From positions 124,001 through 188,000 of the forward strand of contig DEGR01000064.1 of the NCBI GenBank assembly GCA_002351535.1: a stretch of 64,000 nt of DNA. The letters run 5' to 3'. Positions 36,851 through 45,682 of this stretch are shown here, piece by piece. A program made the position numbers and the translations under genes. Source of the stretch: Lachnospira sp. UBA2821. GTDB lineage: Bacteria > Bacillota > Clostridia > Lachnospirales > Lachnospiraceae. Position 1 is the stretch's first letter; each line of letters starts with the position of its first letter. Below the pieces are notes generated by a model. The model did no database searches. It worked only from the letters and a program-made list of their open reading frames with translations, and was not told where the DNA came from.

Positions 36851-38770
36851 TTATAAGTCTAACTCTGCATCACTGGCATGGTCATGGATAAACTGTCTTC
36901 TCGGCGGAACATCATTTCCCATTAACATGCTTGTAACCTCAGATGCCATCATTGCATCCTCTATCTCAACCCTCTTTAAAAGTCGTGTCTCAGGATTAAG
37001 GGTAGTCTCCCATAATTGTTCTGCATCCATCTCACCAAGACCTTTGTACCTCTGAAGAGTAAAATTCTTATGTGTTTTTCTGTATTTCTCCAATGCTTTA
37101 TCATCGTACAGATATTCCCCCTGTCCCTTTTTAGGAATTGCCTTATACAGAGGTGGCATTGCAAGATATACATGTCCCTGATGTATAAGTTCAGGCATAA
37201 ATCTATAGAAAAATGTAAGTAACAGTGTTGCTATATGTGCTCCGTCTACATCCGCATCAGTCATTATAACTATTTTATTATACCTTAACTTAGATATATC
37301 GAAGTCATTGCCATAACCTTCTGAAAAGCCGCATCCAAATGCACTTATCATAGTCTTAATCTCTGCATTTGCAAGCACCTTGTCCATAGTTGCCTTCTCA
37401 ACATTAAGTATCTTTCCTCTTATCGGAAGAATTGCCTGTGTATGCCTGTTACGTGCCGTCTTTGCAGAACCTCCTGCCGAATCTCCCTCTACGATAAATA
37501 CTTCACATTCCTCGGCATTACGGCTTACGCAGTTGGCAAGCTTGCCATTGCTGTCGATAGAGAACTTAGGCTTTTCAAGCATGTTCGTCTTTGCTTTTTC
37601 CTCTGCCTTTCTTATCTTTGCCGACTTCTCTGCACAACTTATAACGGTCTTAAGGTCATCCAGATTCTTATCAAAATAGAGCTGTATTTCTTCCCCTGTT
37701 ATCTCTGCCGTAACCTTACCCGCATCAGGATTATCTAACTTTGTCTTCGTCTGACCTTCAAAACGTGGTTCAGGATGCTTTATTGCTATAACTGCCGTCA
37801 TTCCATTTCTTACATCCATTCCGGTAAAATTACTGTCTTTATCTTTCAATATTCCGAGTTCTCTTGCATACTGGTTAATAACAGTAGTAAATTTTGTCTT
37901 AAACCCCGTTATATGCGTACCACCCTCCTGCGTATATATATTATTACAAAATCCAAGTATATTTTCCTGAAATTCAGTAACATACTGAAATGCTGCTTCA
38001 ACTTCAATTCCCTCTGACACTCTTTTGTAATATACAACATCATGAAGTGTCTCTTTATCTTTATTAAGATTCCTTACATATGCTTTAATTCCGTCCGGTT
38101 CATGGAATACACATTCCTCTTCTTCATTAAACCTCTTATTGCTAAAATTAATGGTAAGGCCGGGATTAAGATATGCTGTCTCATGAAGTCTGCTCTTTAT
38201 CGCATCGGCCTTGAAATATGTTTTTTCAAATATCTCTGCATCAGGTTTAAATACAACCGTTGTACCTGTATCATTCTTTCTGCATGTTCCGGTCTCCTTA
38301 AGAGGATACATGACTCTTCCTCTCTCATACCTCTGCTTATATACTTTACCATCAACTTTTATAGTAACTTCAAGCCACTCAGAAAGTGCATTAACTACAG
38401 AAGCACCTACACCATGAAGACCACCTGATATCTTATACCCTCCGTCACCAAATTTTCCTCCTGCATGAAGAATTGTAAATACAACTTCGACAGCGGGTAT
38501 TCCTGCTTTTTCATTTATTCCTACAGGTATTCCACGTCCATTATCCTGTATAACCGCTGTTCCGTCTTTTTCCAGACTTACACTTATCTCACTACAATAT
38601 CCTGCAAGATGTTCATCAACCGAATTATCAACTATCTCATATATAAGATGATTAAGTCCCTTGGTAGAGACGCTGCCAATATACATACCGGGTCTTTTTC
38701 TTACCGCCTCAAGACCTTCAAGAATTGATATACTATTGGCATCATAATTATTGTTAACTTTTGCTGCCAT
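36851..38770 (-). CDS. parE: Type IIA topoisomerase subunit B (ParE-like)
   Basis: 639 residues. The GHKL ATPase motifs are EIVDNSVDEHLAGY, QDNGRGIPVG and GGLHGVGASVVNALS. The TOPRIM motifs EGDSAGGSAK and MTDADVDGAHI follow, and the ending RRQFIHDHA is typical. Naming it parE rather than gyrB rests on pairing with an A subunit that lacks the gyrase box. The ATG at 38770 has GGAGG 5 bases upstream, so the in-frame start at 38782 is not used. Confidence 0.85.
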   Translation of the reverse strand: MAAKVNNNYDANSISILEGLEAVRKRPGMYIGSVSTKGLNHLIYEIVDNSVDEHLAGYCSEISVSLEKDGTAVIQDNGRGIPVGINEKAGIPAVEVVFTILHAGGKFGDGGYKISGGLHGVGASVVNALSEWLEVTIKVDGKVYKQRYERGRVMYPLKETGTCRKNDTGTTVVFKPDAEIFEKTYFKADAIKSRLHETAYLNPGLTINFSNKRFNEEEECVFHEPDGIKAYVRNLNKDKETLHDVVYYKRVSEGIEVEAAFQYVTEFQENILGFCNNIYTQEGGTHITGFKTKFTTVINQYARELGILKDKDSNFTGMDVRNGMTAVIAIKHPEPRFEGQTKTKLDNPDAGKVTAEITGEEIQLYFDKNLDDLKTVISCAEKSAKIRKAEEKAKTNMLEKPKFSIDSNGKLANCVSRNAEECEVFIVEGDSAGGSAKTARNRHTQAILPIRGKILNVEKATMDKVLANAEIKTMISAFGCGFSEGYGNDFDISKLRYNKIVIMTDADVDGAHIATLLLTFFYRFMPELIHQGHVYLAMPPLYKAIPKKGQGEYLYDDKALEKYRKTHKNFTLQRYKGLGEMDAEQLWETTLNPETRLLKRVEIEDAMMASEVTSMLMGNDVPPRRQFIHDHASDAELDL

Positions 38771-38805
38771 AATTTCCTCCATAAATCAGTTCCAAAACTT
38801 CTTAA

Positions 38806-39459
38806 TTATATAAAATGAACTCTCATAAGTTCCGGGTATCCTTCAATATGCGAATAATCATTTATTCTTTCAACATAAAATCTGTCTTTATCAACATCAT
38901 AATCTATCTGTGTAATTGAAGTATTTTCCATAGTCTTTGCAAATAAGAACCTGTGACTTTGCTCCATTCCAAGTATTCCTGCAAGAAATGCCCTTATTGC
39001 CCCACCATGTGATACAATTGCCACACGTTCATAATCATTCTGCTTACATTCATCTATTATAGTATCGATTGCATTTTTCATTCTTACATAAACGGTTTTT
39101 CCATCTTCCCCACCGGGAAATGCAATATCTTCACGATACTCTTCTCTTCTGTCAAAATAATCTTTATATTTCTCTTTAATCACACTGTCTTCCAGTCCCG
39201 TAAGTTCACCAAAATCTATTTCTTCCAATCCATCTATAATTTTATTATGTACATTTATATTACGGTTAATTATCTCAGCAGTCTGTACTGCCCTTATAAG
39301 ATTACTTGAATATAGTGCGTCGATATTATATTCTGAAAGTCTCTGTCCGGCAAGTTCCGACTGTCGTTCTCCTGCTTCTGACAATGGAACATTGACATTG
39401 CATAAAGCACTGTTTTGCCTGCCATGTCTTAATATATACATAGTAATTTTTCTGCCCAT
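38806..39459 (-). CDS. Histidine phosphatase superfamily protein
   Basis: 217 residues, cytoplasmic. LRHGRQN near residue 9 gives the phosphohistidine RHG motif, YSSNLIRAVQTAEII the second Arg, EIDFGELTG the acid region and VSHGGAIRAFL the second catalytic His. It resembles the phosphoglycerate-mutase-like or alpha-ribazole phosphatase group. The substrate is unknown. The ATG at 39459 follows GAGGAG, and an upstream in-frame ATG overlaps that site. Confidence 0.9.
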   Translation of the reverse strand: MGRKITMYILRHGRQNSALCNVNVPLSEAGERQSELAGQRLSEYNIDALYSSNLIRAVQTAEIINRNINVHNKIIDGLEEIDFGELTGLEDSVIKEKYKDYFDRREEYREDIAFPGGEDGKTVYVRMKNAIDTIIDECKQNDYERVAIVSHGGAIRAFLAGILGMEQSHRFLFAKTMENTSITQIDYDVDKDRFYVERINDYSHIEGYPELMRVHFI

Positions 39460-39520
39460 ACTACTCCTCATTTCTGAATATCATCAATGATATCCGCAAT
39501 CCGCTACCTGCTCTTTGATT

Positions 39521-39934
39521 TTATAAATACTGTATCATTCCGGGGCCAAGTTTTTCTGTAGGACGTGCAATAAAATCAAATCTCTTGTAAAAATTCTCTC
39601 TTCCCTTTGCACACATAAGACAGAGCATTATTTCGGTATCAGGTATTTTGCTTGATTTCACATAATCTATAAGATGCTCAATCACCATTCTTCCTACACC
39701 TTTTCCCTGATATTCAGGTCTTACAACCAAATCCTGGATATAATCTATTACAACACCATCTCCTACTATTCTGCCCATACCTATTGGTTTTCCATCATCA
39801 TAAACACACACCGTAAAAAGGCTCCTGTCTAACGCCTTCTTCGCCTGTTCTTCCGATAATACTTTCCAATTAACAGATTTTCTCAATCCAAGATATGTAT
39901 CAACATCCATCTTATTTTCTATTAATTCTATCAT
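39521..39934 (-). CDS. GNAT family N-acetyltransferase
   Basis: 137 residues. The acetyl-CoA loop is VVRPEYQGKGVGRMVIEHL (R/QxxGxG/A type). The C-terminal strand NFYKRFDFIARP fits the GNAT fold. The substrate cannot be told. The ATG at 39934 follows GGAGA at 5 bases within GTGGAATGGAGATTAAG. This start region resembles the start regions of the dihydrofolate reductase and hflX genes. Confidence 0.9.
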   Translation of the reverse strand: MIELIENKMDVDTYLGLRKSVNWKVLSEEQAKKALDRSLFTVCVYDDGKPIGMGRIVGDGVVIDYIQDLVVRPEYQGKGVGRMVIEHLIDYVKSSKIPDTEIMLCLMCAKGRENFYKRFDFIARPTEKLGPGMIQYL

Positions 39935-39979
39935 CTTAATCTCCATTCCACAGACATATTTCTGCTACAAAGACCGAAT

Positions 39980-40008
39980 GGAGTTACCACTCTAAAAGTG
40001 ACAACTCC
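39980..40008 (-). terminator. Hairpin downstream of carB
   Basis: On the minus strand GGAGTTGTCACT pairs with AGTGGTAACTCC around TTTAG, using two G-U pairs. On the plus strand the same positions would be mismatches, so it is designed for minus transcripts. No U-tract follows, so it may be an mRNA 3' stabiliser or weak terminator. Confidence 0.45.
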
Positions 40009-40040
40009 ACTCCATTATTATATACGGTTAATAATATCGT

Positions 40041-43000
40041 TTATTTTGTTCCAACAGTTGCTATATCTATAACAGAAAGATTATCCTTTACATTACTCTC
40101 AAGACTTGTAAGTAATGCATTCACAGTATCTAATGCCGTAAAACAGTTAACACCTGTCTCAATGGACATTCTTCTTATGAGGAATCCGTCTCTCGTCTTA
40201 TCTCTTCCCTGTGTTGGTGTATCAACAACTATATCTATCTTATGTTCAAGTATAAGATCTATTACTGTAGGAGCCTCCTGTGAAAGTTTGTTAACCTTAA
40301 TGGCATGTACGCCGTTTTCATTAAGCACTCTCGCAGTACTTCTTGTAGCATATATCTCATATCCGAGTTTCTCAAATCTCTTACCAATTGAGATTGCTTC
40401 ATGCTTATCTGCATCATTTACTGTAATAATCATCTTCTTATGTTTAGGAAGATTTACACCTGCACCTAAGAATGCTTTATATAATGCCTCATCAAATGTC
40501 TTGGCAATTCCAAGGCACTCACCTGTTGACTTCATCTCAGGTCCAAGGCATGTATCTGCTCCTCTGATTTTCTCAAATGAGAATACAGGCATCTTGATTG
40601 CTATATAGTCGGCTTTATCCTGAAGACCAGGCTTATAACCCAAATCTGTAATCTTCTCACCAATTATTACCTTTGTTGCAAGCTTAACAATCGGTATACC
40701 TGTAACTTTACTGATATATGGCACTGTACGGCTTGAACGAGGGTTAACCTCAATTACATATACCTGTCCGTCACACACAATAAACTGTATGTTAATCATA
40801 CCTTTTACATGAAGTGAACGTGCAAGACGCTTTGTATATTCCTCTATCATATCTATGCATTCGTCTGAAAGTGACTGTGCAGGATATACTGATATACTGT
40901 CTCCTGAATGAACACCGGCTCTCTCAATATGTTCCATAATTCCCGGAATAAGAATATTATCACCATCGCATACAGCATCAACTTCAATCTCTTTACCCTG
41001 AAGATACTTATCTACAAGAATAGGATGATCCTGGGCAATTCTGTTAATGATATTCATAAACTCTTCTATCTCTGAATCATCTGTAGCTATCTGCATTCCC
41101 TGTCCGCCAAGTACATATGATGGTCTTACAAGTACAGGGTATCCGAGTTCATTTGCTGCTTTCTTAGCTTCTTCAACTGTAAATACAGTGTGTCCGGCAG
41201 GTCTTGGTATCTCGCATTCTTCAAGAATCTTATCAAATAATTCCCTGTCCTCTGCTGCATCGACATCCTCAGCCTTAGTTCCAAGAATAGGAACTCCCAT
41301 CTTCATAAGACTCTCTGTAAGTTTAATTGCTGTCTGTCCTCCGAACTGTACTACTGCTCCATCAGGTTTTTCAATATCTACTATGTTCTGGACATCCTCC
41401 GGAGTAAGTGGCTCAAAATATAGCTTATCAGCTATATCAAAGTCAGTACTTACTGTCTCAGGGTTGTTATTAACTATAATTGTCTCATAGCCTGCATCTC
41501 TGAATGCCCATGTACTATGAACAGAACAGAAATCAAATTCTATACCCTGACCAATTCTGATTGGTCCTGAACCCAATACAAGAACCTTTTTCTCCGGTCT
41601 TGTCTCTATAGCTTCATTCTCAATTCCAAAGCCTGAATAATAATATGGTGTTGATGCCTCAAACTCGGCCGCACATGTATCAACCATCTTGAATCCTGCA
41701 ACAATTCCATATTTCATTCTAAGGTCATGTATTTCTTTTTCTGTCTTTCCTGTGAGTTTTGCAATTACTGTATCAGGGAACTCTATTCTCTTTGCTTCAG
41801 CTAAAAGTTCTTTTGTAAGTTCCTCTGTCTTAAGAGCATTTTCCATCTCTACAATAATGGCAAGCTTATCTATAAACCATATATCTATCTTTGTTCTGTT
41901 ATGAATCTCCTCATATGATATTCCACGTCTTAACGCTTCAGCTATACACCATATTCTTCTGTCATCAACTACATTTAACTGCTCTAAAAGTTCTTCTTCT
42001 GATAATCCTGTAAAGTCATAATCCATAAGACTTTCAACGTGCTGTTCAAGAGAACGTATAGCCTTCATAAGAGCACCCTCGAAGTTATTACAGATACTCA
42101 TTACCTCTCCGGTAGCTTTCATCTGTGTTGTAAGAGTTCTCTTAGCCATAATAAATTTGTCAAACGGAAGTCGTGGTATTTTAACAACACAGTAGTCAAG
42201 AGTCGGCTCAAAACTTGCATATGTCTTACCTGTAATTGCATTCTTAATCTCATCAAGTGTATATCCGAGAGCTATCTTTGCTGCAACTTTTGCAATTGGA
42301 TATCCTGTTGCTTTTGAAGCAAGTGCTGAAGAACGGCTTACTCGTGGATTAACCTCAATTACACAGTATTCAAATGATTCCGGATGAAGTGCATACTGTA
42401 CATTACATCCTCCGGTAATTCCAAGTTCATCTATAATCTTAAGCGCTGATGTCCTGAGCATCTGATACTCTTTATCGCCTAATGTCTGTGATGGAGCTAC
42501 AACTATACTGTCACCTGTATGTACTCCGACAGGGTCGATATTTTCCATATTACATACAGTGATACAGTTGCCTGCACTATCTCTCATTACTTCATATTCA
42601 ATCTCTTTCCATCCGGCAATGCAACGCTCTACAAGAACCTGTCCTACACGGCTCAGACGGAGCCCGTTCGTAAGAATATCTATAAGTTCCATCTGATTGT
42701 GGGCAATTCCACCGCCGCTTCCACCTAATGTATAAGCCGGACGAAGAACTACAGGGTATCCGATTTTGTTAGTAAATGCTATACCATCTTCAACATTTTC
42801 AACGACCTCGGATGTTGCACATGGCTCTCCGATTCTCTCCATGAGTTCCTTGAATTCCTCACGTCCCTCAGCATTTCTTATAGTCTCCGCCGTTGTTCCG
42901 AGAAGTTTAACCCCATGGCTCTTTAAGAATCCCGACTCCTCTAATTCCATTCCAAGGTTGAGTCCTGCCTGTCCACCAAGTGTAGGAAGAACACTGTCAG

Positions 43001-43247
43001 GCTTCTCAACTTCTATAATTTTCTCAAGAACTTTAGTTGTAAGCGGTTCGATATATACTTTATCTGCAATATCTTTATCTGTCATGATGGTTGCAGGGTT
43101 TGAATTTACAAGTACTACCTCTATTCCTTCTTCTTTAAGAGAACGACATGCCTGTGTACCGGCATAATCAAATTCTGCTGCCTGTCCAATTACAATAGGA
43201 CCTGAACCAATAACTAATACTTTTTTAATATTCGGATTCTTAGGCAT
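40041..43247 (-). CDS. carB: Carbamoyl-phosphate synthase large subunit
   Basis: A full-length 1068-residue enzyme with two homologous ATP-grasp halves. VLVIGSGPIVIGQAAEFDYAG opens the first and VLVLGSGPIRIGQGIEFD the second. A C-terminal MGS-like regulatory domain follows. It makes carbamoyl phosphate from bicarbonate, two ATP and ammonia channelled from CarA, feeding pyrimidine and arginine synthesis. The ATG, behind GGGAGG at 8 bases, overlaps the carA stop by 8 bases. Confidence 0.99.
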   Translation of the reverse strand: MPKNPNIKKVLVIGSGPIVIGQAAEFDYAGTQACRSLKEEGIEVVLVNSNPATIMTDKDIADKVYIEPLTTKVLEKIIEVEKPDSVLPTLGGQAGLNLGMELEESGFLKSHGVKLLGTTAETIRNAEGREEFKELMERIGEPCATSEVVENVEDGIAFTNKIGYPVVLRPAYTLGGSGGGIAHNQMELIDILTNGLRLSRVGQVLVERCIAGWKEIEYEVMRDSAGNCITVCNMENIDPVGVHTGDSIVVAPSQTLGDKEYQMLRTSALKIIDELGITGGCNVQYALHPESFEYCVIEVNPRVSRSSALASKATGYPIAKVAAKIALGYTLDEIKNAITGKTYASFEPTLDYCVVKIPRLPFDKFIMAKRTLTTQMKATGEVMSICNNFEGALMKAIRSLEQHVESLMDYDFTGLSEEELLEQLNVVDDRRIWCIAEALRRGISYEEIHNRTKIDIWFIDKLAIIVEMENALKTEELTKELLAEAKRIEFPDTVIAKLTGKTEKEIHDLRMKYGIVAGFKMVDTCAAEFEASTPYYYSGFGIENEAIETRPEKKVLVLGSGPIRIGQGIEFDFCSVHSTWAFRDAGYETIIVNNNPETVSTDFDIADKLYFEPLTPEDVQNIVDIEKPDGAVVQFGGQTAIKLTESLMKMGVPILGTKAEDVDAAEDRELFDKILEECEIPRPAGHTVFTVEEAKKAANELGYPVLVRPSYVLGGQGMQIATDDSEIEEFMNIINRIAQDHPILVDKYLQGKEIEVDAVCDGDNILIPGIMEHIERAGVHSGDSISVYPAQSLSDECIDMIEEYTKRLARSLHVKGMINIQFIVCDGQVYVIEVNPRSSRTVPYISKVTGIPIVKLATKVIIGEKITDLGYKPGLQDKADYIAIKMPVFSFEKIRGADTCLGPEMKSTGECLGIAKTFDEALYKAFLGAGVNLPKHKKMIITVNDADKHEAISIGKRFEKLGYEIYATRSTARVLNENGVHAIKVNKLSQEAPTVIDLILEHKIDIVVDTPTQGRDKTRDGFLIRRMSIETGVNCFTALDTVNALLTSLESNVKDNLSVIDIATVGTK

Positions 43248-44319
43248 TCTTCTTTCCTCCCATCATATTAATAAATTCGTCAAATAATTTTCCAGAGTCC
43301 TGTGGTCCCGGACATGCTTCCGGATGGAACTGTACTGTAAATATGTTCTTGTTTTTATATCTCAAACCTTCTACAGTCTTATCATTTACATTTACAAATC
43401 CTACCTCTGCAATATCAGGATTGATTGTATCACTATCTACTACATATCCGTGGTTCTGTGATGAAATATACACTTTTCCGCTCTTTAAATCTTTTACCGG
43501 ATGGTTTGCACCTCTATGTCCATATTTCATCTTATGTGTATCAGCTCCAGTAGCCAGTGCCATAAGCTGATGTCCAAGACATATGGCAAATATAGGAATA
43601 TCAGTATTATATAACTTCTTAAGCTCTTCTATTATAGAAACACATTCTTTAGGATCTCCCGGTCCATTCGACAACATTATTCCGTCAGGGTTTGATTCAA
43701 TAATCTCATCCGCTGATGTCGATGCCGGATATATAGTGACGTCACATCCTCTCTCGTTGAGAGATTTTGCGATATTTTTCTTTGCACCGAAATCCATAAG
43801 TGCAACCTTATATCCATCACCTTTAAGATTACTTTTCTCTTTGCATGTTACCTTCTCAACTACACCTGTTGGAGAATACTTCTTAAGCTTCTCTTTTACT
43901 TCTTCCAGATTATAATTCTCATTAGTAGTAATCATTCCATTCATAGTGCCTTTTTCCCTGAGAATCTTTGTAAGTGCCCTTGTATCGATTCCCTCTATTC
44001 CCGGAATATCATTTGTCTCCAGAAAATTCTGTATATTATCGTCACTTCTGAAATTACTTGGAACTCTTGATAACTCTCTTACAATATATCCGTCCGGCCA
44101 TGGTTTTAATGACTCCATATCTTCGTGACATATTCCATAGTTACCAATAAGCGGATATGTCATTACAACTGCCTGTCCTGCATATGACGGATCTGTAAGC
44201 ACTTCAAGATAACCTGTCATAGATGTGTTAAATACAATCTCACTTATTACTTCTTTCTTTGAACCAATGGATTTTCCTGTAAAAACAGTACCATCTTCAA
44301 GTATTAGAAAAGCTTTCAT
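43240..44319 (-). CDS. carA: Carbamoyl-phosphate synthase small subunit
   Basis: 359 residues. The N-terminal CarA domain (VFTGKSIGSKKEVISEIVFNT-like start) is followed by a class I glutaminase with nucleophile Cys in FAICLGHQLMAL and the catalytic His-x-Glu in FHPEACPGP. It supplies ammonia from glutamine to CarB. It is first in the carAB operon, behind a consensus promoter. No PyrR or arginine-repressor site was recognised in the roughly 60-base leader. Confidence 0.98.
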   Translation of the reverse strand: MKAFLILEDGTVFTGKSIGSKKEVISEIVFNTSMTGYLEVLTDPSYAGQAVVMTYPLIGNYGICHEDMESLKPWPDGYIVRELSRVPSNFRSDDNIQNFLETNDIPGIEGIDTRALTKILREKGTMNGMITTNENYNLEEVKEKLKKYSPTGVVEKVTCKEKSNLKGDGYKVALMDFGAKKNIAKSLNERGCDVTIYPASTSADEIIESNPDGIMLSNGPGDPKECVSIIEELKKLYNTDIPIFAICLGHQLMALATGADTHKMKYGHRGANHPVKDLKSGKVYISSQNHGYVVDSDTINPDIAEVGFVNVNDKTVEGLRYKNKNIFTVQFHPEACPGPQDSGKLFDEFINMMGGKKNA

Positions 44320-44377
44320 TTCTTACCCTGTCCTTTCTCGATTAATGTGTTTCTGAATTTTACCTCAAATTGTATCG

Positions 44378-44406
44378 ATTATACATTATTAAGCTACTTA
44401 TTTCAA
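44378..44406 (-). promoter_or_regulatory. carAB promoter
   Basis: A TTGAAA -35 (44401-44406) and perfect TATAAT -10 (44378-44383), spaced 17 bases, on the minus strand. The leader to the carA ATG is about 50 bases, too short for a pyr-type attenuator. Confidence 0.85.
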
Positions 44407-44420
44407 CTATTTTTTATATT

Positions 44421-45599
44421 TTAATAGAATACATGATCGCCAATTACCGTTCCGACTCTTGAACCGTCATTCATCCTGAAATATAACCATGAACCTACTC
44501 TGTTACCGGCCATTACTTCTCTTGCAGCCTTATAGCATTCTTCATTGGCACCTCTTGCAAGAATATTTGCAAATCTATGATTTACTGTTACAGGTGTAAA
44601 CTGATACGGCTGATATAATACTCCTGCCATTGTATCAGGAAAACTCCTGTTATCCATTCTGTTCATAACAACACTTCCTACTGCAAGTTTTCCATAATAT
44701 GGCTGGTCTTCGGCCTCTGCCTGTATTAAACATGCTAACAGATCAAGTTCTGTTGCCGTATAATTGTATGCATCATATGATTCTGTCTCACCATTTTTTG
44801 CATTTAACTGCTGCTGTTTTAAAATGCTTTCTTCCTGCTGCCTTAACGATTCTGCATGCCATTCATCAATCTCACTTTCAGCCTCATCCGCCTTAGCTTC
44901 AAATTCTGCTGCCTGTGACTCTGCCTGTGATATCTTTGACTGATAATCAGCTATCTTCTGATTAGACTCTGCAATCATATTGGCTATCTCAACCTGCTTT
45001 GCTTCCGTATCCTTTTTTAAGCCGTCAAGCTCGCCTTTTTCCACATTAAGTGTATCATTCTTATCAGAAATTTTGTCTTTAGTATCCTGATATTTTTTAA
45101 GCATCTGTCTGTCATATTCATATAACTGTGAAAAATATTCCGCCTTATTCAGATTCTCTGTTATACTTCCATCTGACATAAGAATCTCAAGATAATTTGT
45201 ATTTCCCGCCTCAAACAGAAACTGTATTCTGTCCTTCATGGAATTATACTGTTCTTTCTCATCCTTTTTAGCCTGTTTGAGTTCCTTCTTAGTCTTTCTT
45301 ATCTCTCTTTCTTTATCTTTAATCTTTGCATCCAGGTCATTAAGTTCTCCTGCCAGCGATTCCATCTGATTATTAAAATTGACAACCATCTGCTCTAATT
45401 GTGATTTTGAAGATTCAAGTTCTCCCGCCTGTGACTGTGCCTCAGCCTGCTTTGACTCATTTTCCGCTTTTTTACTTTCAAGGGCTCCGATATCATCTTC
45501 ACCTTTTACTTTAACCGAAAAAATCACCATCAATACTACTATAATGCACATTACAACCGGTTCGAATACTTTTCCCTTCCTGTTATCTGACTTGTCCAT
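44421..45599 (-). CDS. Secreted coiled-coil cell-wall hydrolase (SleB-type catalytic domain)
   Basis: 392 residues with a signal peptide (VVMCIIVVLMVIFSVKVKG, about 15-33). Residues 36-265 are a long coiled coil resembling the PcsB/CwlO regulator: the stretch IQFLFEAGNTNYLEILMSD is characteristic. The C-terminal Hydrolase_2 (SleB) domain runs from LDLLACLIQAEAEDQPYYGKLAVGSVVMNR to the end. That catalytic Glu region fits a lytic transglycosylase. The combination suggests a divisome-activated or spore-related peptidoglycan hydrolase. AAGGA lies 9 bases before the ATG. The neighbouring gene is SleC-like. Confidence 0.87.
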   Translation of the reverse strand: MDKSDNRKGKVFEPVVMCIIVVLMVIFSVKVKGEDDIGALESKKAENESKQAEAQSQAGELESSKSQLEQMVVNFNNQMESLAGELNDLDAKIKDKEREIRKTKKELKQAKKDEKEQYNSMKDRIQFLFEAGNTNYLEILMSDGSITENLNKAEYFSQLYEYDRQMLKKYQDTKDKISDKNDTLNVEKGELDGLKKDTEAKQVEIANMIAESNQKIADYQSKISQAESQAAEFEAKADEAESEIDEWHAESLRQQEESILKQQQLNAKNGETESYDAYNYTATELDLLACLIQAEAEDQPYYGKLAVGSVVMNRMDNRSFPDTMAGVLYQPYQFTPVTVNHRFANILARGANEECYKAAREVMAGNRVGSWLYFRMNDGSRVGTVIGDHVFY

Positions 45600-45626
45600 C
45601 TGACTTCATCCTTCCAACTCATAACT

Positions 45627-45662
45627 ATGCTACAAGCTGTTACATCACATGGCTTGTAGCAT
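45627..45662 (-). terminator. Hairpin between SleC-like and SleB-type genes
   Basis: ATGCTACAAGC (45627-45637) pairs perfectly with GCTTGTAGCAT (45652-45662) across a 14-base loop, 20 bases past the SleC-like stop. No U-run follows, so termination is likely but not certain. Confidence 0.5.
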
Positions 45663-45682
45663 TAGTTTACATTATAGCATTT

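Noticed and set aside
34348..38770. A gyrase gyrA/gyrB pair
   Set aside because: No QRRGGxG-type gyrase box was seen in the A subunit, so ParC/ParE is preferred. A second pair elsewhere in the genome would settle it.
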